In this document: one piece after another, positions 54,881 through 64,000 of the stretch | How the letters are laid out: each line of letters opens with the position of its first letter | Position numbering within the stretch: position 1 is the first letter of the stretch | Assembly: GCF_023091745.1 (NCBI RefSeq) | Contig: NC_068924.1 | Span: 64,496,832 to 64,560,831 of the forward strand | DNA length: 64,000 nucleotides | Direction: 5' to 3' | Source: Budorcas taxicolor | Lineage: Eukaryota; Chordata; Mammalia; Artiodactyla; Bovidae | Translations under genes and position numbers: made by a program | The notes under the pieces: generated by a model | Told to the model about the DNA's origin: nothing | Databases searched by the model: none | The model's input: only the letters and a program-made list of their open reading frames with translations

Positions 54881-56444
54881 GGAGATGGTGAGCCCACTAT
54901 AGTACTGGGAGGGGGCAAGGAGTTCCCTGAAAGAACTGGAAGAAACCAGTGCAAAGCCAGGCTGGGGTGTTGAACGTCTTGCTATCACGGGCCACCGCTC
55001 CACCCTACAGAATTACTCTGGAAATTAAAAGGGACAGTATAGACAGAGTGCCTAGTACAGCTTCCACAGTGAAGGACGTTTTCATTGTTAATGCTGAAAG
55101 GCACTCTGCCATTGACCTTGAAGATGAATTGGAGGGAGGCCGCCTTTGGGCCAGTAATCCTAGTAGTCTGGAGATACTTAAGAGTCCAGGCATTTTGTTT
55201 ATGGCTTGTGAGGCTGTCCTCTTGGTTTTTTGGTTATTTTCCTATTTGTTTTGTTGGCTAAGGGAAGAGGAGGAACGGTTTGCTAATTATGCAGCTTTTT
55301 TTTTTTTTCCTTCTCAATGAGAAATCTGTCTTTTTGGTGCTCATTAAATGCTCTAATTGGATCCCTTATTTTTGGGAAAACAACATGATATGCTGGTTTA
55401 CCGAGACATTTAGGTCTCCCACCAGCAATTTTAGAAGGGGCCTCACACTAATTACAACAAGGGGGAAGAGAAAGAATATTCGATGACTGTCTACAGTGCA
55501 TCAGATGTTTTTGCACAGTTATTTCACTTCATCCTCAGGTTAAGCCTGGAAGATGGGTGTTATCCTCTGGTTAGGCTTTCAGCATCAAGACATCTTTTCT
55601 CTGAGCACATGGTTCCATCACAGATGGACGCCTGATCCGGACTGCTTTGGTTGGATGGCAGTTGGGTGGGGTGGCTGTAGGTGTCCCTCTGGGTCCCTTC
55701 CCCATGATGTCCACACCCAGGCAGGCCAGGAGCAATCTCTGCTGAGTGGGTTTCAGAAATCGTTTTTGTTTATTTGGTGCTTCCCTCCAGCTCCCGCTCT
55801 CTGATTCCACGGATTCCCCATTGCATTTGTCACTGTAGTTTGTAACCTCTGGTATTTTGAGTTTTTCGTTGCAGATGAGTGAGGAGACAGAGGGGGCTCC
55901 ATGGGAGACGGTGTTTCTCCAGCTCCTGGGGGGTGGCCTTGCTGCGATGTGGAGACTTTAGGGAGGATGGGACCTCAGTGCTCAGAGCTGCACGTCTTAG
56001 CACTTGGGCTCTGGGGAGGCAGGGGTGCTAGGTCCTCTGGGGGCCCGTTTATGGTGTGTCCAAGTGGAGAGGGGCCGAGCCCAGATGCTGGTGTCTGGAG
56101 GGATGCATATTTGAGAGGAGAGTTGTACTGGTGAGTTCACGGAAGAACGTCACCCTTTGCGGAAGAGATGGTCACATACCAAAGAGTTGTTGGTGCCCAT
56201 GAGGATCCATGTCCACCACAACAAGACCAAAATCTTTGCTCCTTCCAGAACCGTTCCTGGTGCAGCTTAGAGTGGACCTTACTGTCTCTGGGAAGAGGCT
56301 CAGTTCTCATTACTGCTGTGCTATGTTAGCAAGAAAATACCATCATTACTGCCATTTTAAGGGATCTTCTCCTTAAAACCCTTTCGCGGGAAAATGTCTC
56401 TACAGACACAATAGCTAAATTGGGCACTTGTTAGCTAGTGGTCA
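54881..56444. other. Intron 1 stretch, mostly unique
   Basis: A + frame of 123 residues (54949-55320) ends in hydrophobic and poly-Phe sequence from a T-run and is probably chance. A short reverse MIR may lie at 55490-55570. Confidence 0.4.
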
Positions 56445-56850
56445 GGGTGTGGAATGTATTTAGAGTTAGACAACCTATCCCCAGTCCTGGTTCTACTACG
56501 TGTTCTCTATGTGACTTTGACGTGAGTGTGTGCTCAGTCATGTCCAACTCTTCGCGACCCTGTGAACTGTAGCCCACCAGGCTCCTCTGCCCATGGAATT
56601 TTCCAGGCAGGAATGCTGGAGTTGGTTGCCGTTTTCTACTCCATGGGATCTTCCTGACCCTGGGATCTAACTCGTGCCTCCTGCATCTCCTGCCTTGGCA
56701 GGTGAGTTCTTTACCTCTGAGCTCCCTGGGAATCCATATGACCTTGAACTAGTCAGTCTTTCTCTACCTGTTTGCTCATCTATAAAATGGGAGATGAAAA
56801 TGGTTAGCTCTCAGAGTGGATGGGATTTTCTTGACAGCTGTACTGTAGGG
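56445..56850 (+). mobile_element. MIR SINE split by a Bov-tA
   Basis: Left half TCCTGGTTCTACTACGTGTT, right half CTGTTTGCTCATCTATAAAA TGGGAGATGAAAATGG, joined across the SINE in MIR order. Confidence 0.8.
56524..56738 (-). mobile_element. Bov-tA SINE inside MIR
   Basis: GTGCTCAGTCATGTCCAACT, CAGGAATGCTGGAGTTGGTT, GGTGAGTTCTTTACCTCTGA. ATGTGACTTTGA and ATATGACCTTGA flank it, a slightly diverged target duplication. Confidence 0.9.
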
Positions 56851-57500
56851 TTGCTATAACAAATGACCAGACTGTCCGGCTTACAGCAAGAATGTAAGAA
56901 TGTGTTCTCCCACAGTTCTGTTGTCTAGAAGAGCGAATTCAGCACAGCGGCAGGGGCTCTTCTTTCTGGAGGCTTCTTCCTTCCGGTGGTCGCCGGCCAC
57001 GCTGGGCACTCTTGGCTTGCAGCCATATCACTCCCATCTCTGCCTCCATCTTTATATGGCCTTCTTCCCTGTGTCTCTGTCCAGATTGCCCTTTTATAAG
57101 GATCCCAATCATTGGAATCGGGTGCACTCTGACCCAGTACCAGCCCCCAGTGGTACAGTAGTAAAGAATCTGCCTGCAGTGCAGGAGAGGCAAGAGACGC
57201 AGGTTCCATCCCTGGGTCAGGAAGATCCCCTGGAGAAGGGCATGGCAACCCACTGCAGTATTCTTGCCTAGAGAATCCCATGGACAGAGGAGTCTGGTGA
57301 GCTACAGTCCATGGGATTGCAAAGAGTTGGACACAACTAAGTGAGCATGGGCATGGAGCTGATCCACCATGACCTCTTCTTAACTTGATTATACCTGCAA
57401 AAAGCGTCTTTCCAAATAAGGTCACATTCACAGGTCCTCAAGGTTAGAACTTGAACTCATCTTTTGGGCGGGGGGGCCACGATTCTACTCACTTCAGTAG
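56838..57500 (-). mobile_element. MLT1/MST-type MaLR LTR, split by a Bov-tA
   Basis: GGTTGCTATAACAAATGACC, TATATGGCCTTCTTCCCTGT, GATCCCAATCATTGGAATCG, then after the SINE AAATAAGGTCACATTCACAG and GGGGGGGCCACGATTCTACT. Confidence 0.85.
57143..57345 (+). mobile_element. Bov-tA SINE inside the LTR
   Basis: CCAGTGGTACAGTAGTAAAG head and BovA to GACACAACTAAGTGAGCATG. Confidence 0.9.
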
Positions 57501-58724
57501 CCTTGGCAAAATACTAACACAATATGCACACCTAGTGGGTCTTCAACAAATAATAGTTTCCGTTACTCTTCTGAACAGTTTGGGAAAACCTTCGTGCACC
57601 TTTCTGACTGAATTTTGCTGTATTTTCAGGCCTTTGAGGTTTAGAGTATCAATAAAACCAGAGCATTTCTGTTTTTTTTTGGTAACGCACAGCTTTTCTT
57701 TGCAATATGATGCTCTTCTGGGGTATGTATAAGAGCTGCCATGCATCTCAATTACGGAATATGTTTGGCATTTGGATTTTGAGTGACTTTGGCCCAGTGC
57801 TGTCAAGGTTTGCTTCGGGCACTTTTGTCTTGCTTAACGATGCAAAACAGAAAATGCTCACAAATGGTTACCCCAAAATGAGGCCTGTCGTTATTGCTTC
57901 TTTTACCTCCGGGGCCCCAGACTGCAGAAGCTTATTCACTGCGAAACAACGAGGGCTCTGAATCTCCCGCCTCCATATATTACATTTCATATTACACTCG
58001 AACATGGCAAAATTAATTGTGGCCGAGGCAGGGAAGACAGGAAAAACCTATAATGGTTTATCATATTTTGCAGGCTTCGTGAGGACCATAAATTTAAAGC
58101 ATATAGGAATTGTATTTATTCCTGAGATTTCACAAATTTGTCATGCTCCCTTTCTCTGAGGATGACAAGTGTTTCAAGACAACAGAATATCTGATTTGGA
58201 AGCAGAAAAGGAGGTGACCGTGGAGATGTTCCCAGGTGACTACAGAGCTGTCCCTGTCAAGCTTCTTTGGTTACATGGCTGTTAATAGCTAAATTATTAA
58301 TGCAGGTTTGGCTGGGGAAGCAAGCTGCTTTTGACCATTGTCTCTCTTACATCAGCTCTTTTATAGCTGCAGATGTAGGAGTCAGATATCCTATGGAACA
58401 ATCATAAATTGAATAGTGTGTGTGTGTGTGTGTGTATTGGAGCTTGTAGTAGCCTCTCACCTTATTTCATGAGTGCTCTTGTGTCTGGAACCTTGAGATA
58501 CAGGAATTCACATCTTGGAATTGGATTCCTCTTGAAGCTGCTTAAACTGGGACATTTATCCGTTACTGAATTTCACTGATAGCTCAGTAGCTTCCATCAG
58601 CATGGAAATGCTCCCTACTTCAACCTGTTTGGACAGCGAAGGCACATATTCCAGTGAAATTCACTGAAATGTTGGGTTCTTCAAAGTCATAGTGAAGCAA
58701 TGTTGAACAAATTGCTTTTATGGG
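57501..58724. other. Repeat-poor stretch of intron 1
   Basis: About 1.2 kb without recognised repeats apart from a (TG)n run near 58419-58434. Candidate for conserved non-coding sequence; frames under 95 residues are not convincing. Confidence 0.45.
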
Positions 58725-58846
58725 GGAGCCCCTCCCACCCCATGTGGCACAGCATGTGGGATCTTAGTTTCCAACGAGGGATCGACCCTGTGCCCCCTGC
58801 AGTAGAAGCGCTAAGTCTGAACTACTGGACTGCCAGGGAAGTCCCA
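58725..58846 (-). mobile_element. CHR-family tRNA-Glu SINE fragment
   Basis: CAGCATGTGGGATCTTAGTT, CGAGGGATCGACCCTGTGCC and CTGGACTGCCAGGGAAGTCC. Confidence 0.87.
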
Positions 58847-58984
58847 GGATGGTAGTCAAGCAGTTTTGGCCATAGAGTCTCAGTGGCTGCATCAACAGGA
58901 ATGCAGCCTTGATTTGATGGTCTTTATTTCCTTTTCCAAAAGGAAATCCATGAAATGATGTTTTTAAAAAATCGCAGAATGGTA

Positions 58985-59570
58985 TCACTATCAGTAACCC
59001 TGTAGTTCACTGGCTTGAATCTTTGTTGATAACTACCCATAGAAACGCATTTATTAAAAAAAAAAAAAAAAAGAAACGTATTTATATGTCCACACAAGCA
59101 TTTTTACATAAACAGTTCATAGCAATGTTATTCATTCTAGCCCCAAAGTGGAAACAACCCAAATATTCATCAGTGGATGAAGGGATACATAAATGTATTA
59201 CATGCAATGGAATATTATTCAGCTATAAAAAGGAATGATATACTGATAAGTGCTGCAATGTGACTGAACCTTAAAAACATTATGCCGAGGGGTAGAAGCC
59301 AGACACAGAAGAACACATGTAGGATTCTGTTTATGTGAAAAGTCCAGAATACCATGGAGACAGAAAGTAGATTGACGGTAAGCTCGGGTAAGAGTGGGAG
59401 TTGAGAGGAAATGGAGTGACTGCTCTTGGGTGTGGGGTTTCCTTTTGGGGTGATGAAATGTTCTAAAATTGATGGTGGTGCTGCTTGCCTATCTCTGAAT
59501 GTAGTAAAAGCTGTACACTTGAAATAGGTGAATAGTTTGGCCTGTGAATTATGCCTCGATCAAACTTCAA
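58985..59570 (+). mobile_element. L1 3' region
   Basis: Sense L1: GTGGAAACAACCCAAATATT, GCAATGGAATATTATTCAGC, TATAAAAAGGAATGATATAC, GCTGTACACTTGAAATAGGT. The only L1 tail in + orientation here. Confidence 0.85.
59041..59085 (+). repeat. A-tract flanked by a 14-bp direct repeat
   Basis: AGAAACGCATTTAT (59041-59054) and AGAAACGTATTTAT (59072-59085) differ by one base and enclose TT (59055 T) plus about 16 adenines. L1 sequence continues across, so this is an insertion in the L1. Confidence 0.8.
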
Positions 59571-60885
59571 AATCACATTTACTTCGCAAACTAGACATTT
59601 GTGCAAAGCTGAATTCAGACTTATTCTTTCTGTGTCTAGTACATTCTGATTTATTCCAATCTATTCCATTCCATTTCTTTAAGAAGTTGCTGCACGTGAC
59701 CCACCAAATCGATCCCCTAATCCATGCTTCTGTAGTTTCCTCTCCCTTTGACGGATGAAAAAACCGAGTCCCGGGGCTGGAGAAGGGCATGCATAGGTCT
59801 TCTGATGCCCAGTCCACTGTGCTTGCCCAGATGTTGGGTGTTCTTTTTAAAAGAGTGAGCAGAATTTGGGGTTAAAAAAAGGTATTGGCCATGAATAGCT
59901 TCCTTGTAAACGCCTTCTCTCGGGGCCTGGGGTGGTGGACGGTCCAGGACACAGAAATGGGCTGAGTGCAGCCTTGTATGGAGCCTGGTACCCAGTCCAG
60001 TACACACTGCATGGTCATGGCTTATCCAGGTGGCCCTGAAGGTTTTTTTTTCAGGGGAAGATGCTGTTTTTTTTCCTGAACATTGCAGAGTACAAATGTT
60101 AGAAACTCCTCCTCACTGCTTGGCTTCTAGTCCTTCTGAAAGTAAAATCTGAGATGGGAATGATAGAAAATTAGGAACATACAAATAGACAATTAGGGAA
60201 AAAAGAGGAGCTGGTTTCCCCTAAGGCTCTTGCATCAGCCAGCTGGTAGCAGTTAATTGTGCCCTGAGTACACAGTACTGGCCAGAGATGCAAAGAAAAG
60301 AGAATTTTTCCCTGGTAAAGGAAGGGGAGAGAGTGGCGAGTGGAGGTCCCTCAAAGGCCCAGTTAGTCTAGGTGTCTGGTCCCTTCGCTACAGGCTACAG
60401 GATTAGTTTCTGAGCACCGAGGAGCTGAAATCAACCCTGCTCTGTGCTCCCAGGTCTGTGAGAGGCTATTTCATGGGCAGGGCTATTTATTCACCAAGTT
60501 TTGCTCAACTTTTGACAGAGCAGTCTACCTCCTTGTTAATTATGTACATAAATATTTGCTCCTTCCCAGCAGGACTGTTTCCTGTGTTAAATAGGACTCA
60601 CGTGGATTCAAGGTTTTCTTTTCTCCCTCCTGCTATGAATGTAGTGCTGGTAAAGGGGGCCCACCTCTAGGTCAGAACACCTTCGGTTTAGTTAGGGGTC
60701 TGGAGGAGGAGATGGCCTGTTCGTCCAGTGGTCTGACCTTCAGTGGGATTCCTGCCTACCTAGAAGGGCATCTGCCATTGAATTAACATTGGATGACAGC
60801 GGTGAGAGCCTGCTGTGCAGAGTTTCAGTGTCAAATGGAGATCTGTTTCTTGATCAAGGGTTGATTTCCTCCCTGGCCTGATGGG
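59571..60885. other. Intron 1 stretch with nothing recognised
   Basis: No exon or clear repeat identified. Confidence 0.4.
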
Positions 60886-61108
60886 GGCTTCCCAGCTGGC
60901 GCTAGTGGTAAAGAACCCACCTGCCAATGCAGGAGACATAAGAGACGTGGGTACGATCCCTGGGTGGGGAAGATCCCCTGGAGGAGAGCCTGGCAGTCTG
61001 GTCCAGTAATATTGCCTGTAAAATTCCATGGACAGAGGCTCCTGGTGGGCTACAGTCCATGGAGTTGCAAAGAGTCGGACAGGACTGAAGCTACTTCGCA
61101 TGCACGCG
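60886..61108 (+). mobile_element. Bov-tA SINE
   Basis: GGGGCTTCCCAGCTGGCGCT, CGTGGGTACGATCCCTGGGT and GAGTCGGACAGGACTGAAGC, with a short deletion inside the BovA unit. Confidence 0.9.
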
Positions 61109-61284
61109 CACACACTGGCCTGATTGAGAAGGTAGCGGGCAGGGATCATGCTGGAGGGAATCTGAGCAGCAAATATAAGTAATATTTCATAAGACAATAA
61201 CAGAAATTGGTTTGGGTCTAAAGTCTCACTCAAATTCTGAACATTCTGGTCTACAGACTAAGATGCTGCTGAGACTGAGATGGG

Positions 61285-61480
61285 CCAGACCTGCCTCAAG
61301 TCCCAACTCCTCCATCTGCCCACTGTGTGACCTTGGGGATGTCTGCTTCCTTTCCCAGCCTCAGTTTCCTCATCTGTCAACTGCAGACACTGGTGTCCTA
61401 GCCTCGTGGGATGATAGATGGTACATGCATAGCACTTAGTGTGCAGAATGACCCATAACGTGTGCTCTAAAGATGACAGC
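61285..61480 (+). mobile_element. MIR SINE
   Basis: CCACTGTGTGACCTTGGGGA, CCTCAGTTTCCTCATCTGTC, ATAGCACTTAGTGTGCAGAA. Confidence 0.88.
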
Positions 61481-61496
61481 TGTTGATATGAATGGG

Positions 61497-61640
61497 TGGT
61501 GACTCTCTTACCCCCGTCTGACAGATCAGGAGGCGGAGGTGCAGAGAGCTCATGTTACTTGCTCAGGATTCACAGCTCCAAAGGAGTAGGGCTGAGACCT
61601 GTGTTCCGGTATGTCTGACTCTGGATTTGTGCTTTCATCA
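61497..61640 (-). mobile_element. MIR SINE, opposite orientation to its neighbour
   Basis: CCCCGTCTGACAGATCAGGA, CATGTTACTTGCTCAGGATT CACAGCTCC are reverse MIR core. It lies 16 bases from a + strand MIR. Confidence 0.8.
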
Positions 61641-63760
61641 TGGTGTCCTCCTGGCTTATCAGCTAATTAAGGGGGTTATGTTTAGAGAAGCCACCTGGTG
61701 ATGAACACTGGATCTTGCTGCCTTTTCGGATCCGCACGTCTTCCTGAAGGAAGTTGCCTCACCCAGGTGACCTCAAGGATGTTCACCGGAGGAGGGGAGC
61801 CGCATGGTGTGTAAGAATGGACTGGCCTGTTCCTCCCTCTCGTGTCCCTGTTCTCTATTCCTGGAATTGCTGGGGCTGCGGAGACGTTTTGCACTTCCGT
61901 TTTGAATTGAAGATCTCTGGACTGGTTTTGGTTGTACAGGTTCCTTTGTCATCTGGTTTTCAGCCTGTAGTGTGTATCTGTTACAGATTACAGTCGGTCC
62001 TGCCAGATACAGGCTTTCCCACCATCCCCCACTCGCTTCCCCAGCTTCGTTGATGCTTGCCAACCTTCTCTGGGCTAATAAGTATTAGATGGCCCCAAGA
62101 AATTGAATAAACACATTTAATACAAGGTTGATTTTCTGAGACCCTCGCACCAGCCTCCTCTCAGCCGTAGCATATTCTGTCTCTATCAGACTTGTATGCA
62201 TGACTTGTGTGTAATCACTTAGAGCCAGTTGGGCAGGCTGATTTAAAAAAAAAAAAAAAAGAGGAACCCAATAAACAATCCTAGAATGAGCCTCTGGAGA
62301 GGATTATCCTGGTTTCTCTTGAAAAATATCCTCTATGGCTCCAGGGAGGTCAAAGATGTGAGGCTGGGGGCCTGTGGTTTGTAAAGGCAGAGGATCCCCT
62401 AATTGGGGCTCAAGGAAGCCTGTGGACTCAGAGTAGTAATAGTAATAGCAATTTAAAGTAGGCCCATTACTGGAGCAGTTATTGCTTTTATTCAAAATGG
62501 CCCATCAAAGTCAGGCCCTATTAAATACAGCCGTTCAACTAACACTCAGCATCTTTAGAAAGATAAATTATCCTTTGGCCTGGTCACCTCCACTTTGAAG
62601 TTTGCTCACTGCTACGAGCCCTGGGAGGGCAGTTGGGGCAGACACGTCTGCCCACTACATTTCTATCATTTGTTCAGCCCACATTCAATGAAGACCTGCT
62701 GTCTGCTGGACACTGAAGCCGCGATGTTTGCTGAAAATGGGTCCTGCTTTTAAGGGGCTCGCAGCCCTTATTCAGTCAGGAAACATTGATTGAGCAGCTC
62801 ATGCATGCAAAGCCCTGTGTCTGGCATTGTAGGGGAGATGTTGATGGCAGAATGCGTGTGCCTGAGGGGCCCTTACCGCCTTGTGCAGAGGACAGACTTG
62901 GATCCCCTGACAGAGCACAATGTCCTGGACCTGAGTGTACGCTCCGAAGAAGGGGGATGTCGTGAGTGATTGATTCCATCACTTGGACTGAAGAAGGCTT
63001 TGTGGTGGAGGTGACATTAACTGATCCTTGAAGGACATCCTCACTGATGAAAGTCAACCAGATGAAAGGCGCTTAAAGCAGGGCTACTCCTTAGGGACCT
63101 AGACCAGAGCCAGGAGGCTCTCTGGAATGGAGGCTGCTCCTCTCCCCATCTGTCTTGAAGCCTGCGTGATTGCTGCTGCGGGGTGTTCTCGTCCTGCCCA
63201 TCGCCTCCTCCATCTTCCTGTCCACACCGTCCCAGTCTTGTCTTCCTCCTGCTCTCCCCACTCAGTTCCCTGCTGTTTGGCCAGCTGTGCCCTAAAGCCC
63301 TGCAGGGAGGCATGTGTTCCACCTGCCTGACTTTTCAGGGTGTTGCCAGTACCTGGCAGTCAGAAGAGGCCAGGGTCCCACACTAGCAACAGTGATGATG
63401 ACCTGGTCCCCAGGGGCCCTGGGCACAGCAGCATCTAGGAAGGGTGGGCTGTGTGTGCTCTGGACCAGACACTGTGTCTCAAGATGGGGTTCGTGACTGT
63501 GCCTGCGGAGACGTCAGCCAGGATGTTCTCAGTTGCTCTCTCTGCATTGGTGAAATGTCCATCTAAGCTAAGCGGACTGAGCAAATCAATGATGGCGTTG
63601 TCCCAAGCAGAGCTTTCTCTGGCAACTCAGATTAGAGAACTAGACCTTCACACACTGATGTGGGTAAGTCTTTGCAGAAATTCAGAGTGAGAGAAAGAGA
63701 GGATCTGTATGGTATATGCCACTTGAGTTTATTTTAAACCCACACAAAGCAGGACTGTCT
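61641..63760. other. Intron 1 stretch, mostly unique
   Basis: An A16 run lies near 62245. 62640-62860 weakly resembles L2-type sequence (AACATTGATTGAGCAGCTCA). Frames near 95 residues lack domains. No LDLRAD3 exon found. Confidence 0.4.
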
Positions 63761-63895
63761 GTCTGTCTAGTGTGTGCGCATATAGTGTGTGTCTATAGAT
63801 ACATAATTATGTTTACACTTACAGAGAGTATGTATGCATGTATGTGTGTACATATGTACATTATATCCATATGCATTGTTATATATGTGTAGTAA
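63755..63895. repeat. Degenerate (TG)/(TA) and (CTGT)n microsatellite
   Basis: CTGTCTGTCTGTCTAGTGTG followed by interrupted GTGT and ATAT runs. Confidence 0.85.
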
Positions 63896-64000
63896 AGGAG
63901 GAAACCTGGAAAGAAGATTCCCACCAGGTTTACAGATGCTTCTGAGGAAGGTGGAAAGAAAATGAGGTGATGGATGGGAGGGTGCTCTCAACCATCCCTC

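Larger units (their letters stand above)
14059..64000 (+). other. LDLRAD3: LDLRAD3 intron 1 (runs past the right edge)
   Basis: From the donor to the window end I see no acceptor followed by sequence encoding a cysteine-rich LDLa repeat on the + strand, so all of it is taken as first-intron sequence. Mammalian LDLRAD3 has a very long first intron, so this is expected. It is filled with ruminant SINEs and BovB, older mammalian repeats and repeat-poor stretches listed separately. An unannotated alternative exon or a non-coding transcript cannot be excluded. Confidence 0.75.

Noticed and set aside
56925..57431. 168-residue minus frame
   Set aside because: Crosses a Bov-tA and the enclosing MaLR LTR; no independent protein signature.
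62240..62262. A16 run considered as a fourth tail-only insertion
   Set aside because: No direct repeat flanks it (GGCTGATTT on one side, GAGGAACCC on the other).

Overview
The window is mammalian genomic DNA from a bovid ruminant, most likely cattle or a close relative. This rests on the mobile elements: at least nine BovB (RTE-type LINE) fragments, five BOV-A2 SINEs and about seventeen tRNA-Glu-headed Bov-tA SINEs, all typical of Bovidae, lie on older mammalian repeats (MIR, L2, L1, MaLR LTRs, hAT and mariner-like DNA transposons). There is no bacterial-type gene organisation, and nearly all long open frames are retrotransposon fragments or chance frames.

The one recognisable host gene is LDLRAD3 on the + strand. 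A GC-rich, CpG-rich island at about 13735-14345 holds Sp1-type GC boxes (13895-13953), the start codon (14013), the signal-peptide exon (14013-14058) and a consensus GTGAGT donor (14059-14064). The first 15 residues match my recollection of the LDLRAD3 N-terminus, and the phase-1 junction also fits. I found no exon 2 (first LDL-receptor class A repeat), so 14059-64000 reads as part of a very long first intron. About 13.7 kb of 5' flank lies upstream, with no other gene that I can recognise.

Layout. 1-13.7 kb is intergenic flank with BovB pieces, an MLT1-type LTR containing nested SINEs, a second MLT1-type LTR and an L1 tail split by a SINE. 13.7-14.4 kb is the promoter island, exon 1 and a (GT)n tract. 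14.4-26.3 kb is intron, with hAT-like and mariner-like elements, a CHR SINE carrying a five-copy 38-bp minisatellite, and long stretches without recognisable repeats. 26.3-29.6 kb holds two + strand BovB copies. 29.6-42 kb is intron with L1 tails, a minus-strand RPS23 processed pseudogene and two MLT1 LTRs. 42.1-44.3 kb is the longest BovB copy (minus strand), with a SINE inside its reverse transcriptase. 44.3-64 kb is mixed intron with a 106-bp tandem duplication, more L1, LTR and SINE insertions, and repeat-poor stretches that could hold regulatory sequence.

I found no evidence of a new multigene system. The most unusual signals are three short A- or T-rich tracts, each bracketed by a 12-14-bp direct repeat, as expected if a LINE machinery inserted little more than a poly(A) tail; the expanded minisatellite inside a SINE; a pentanucleotide expansion inside a SINE Pol III promoter region; and several young-looking BOV-A2 insertions with perfect target-site duplications. 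Repeat family names are from memory of consensus sequences and boundaries are by eye.
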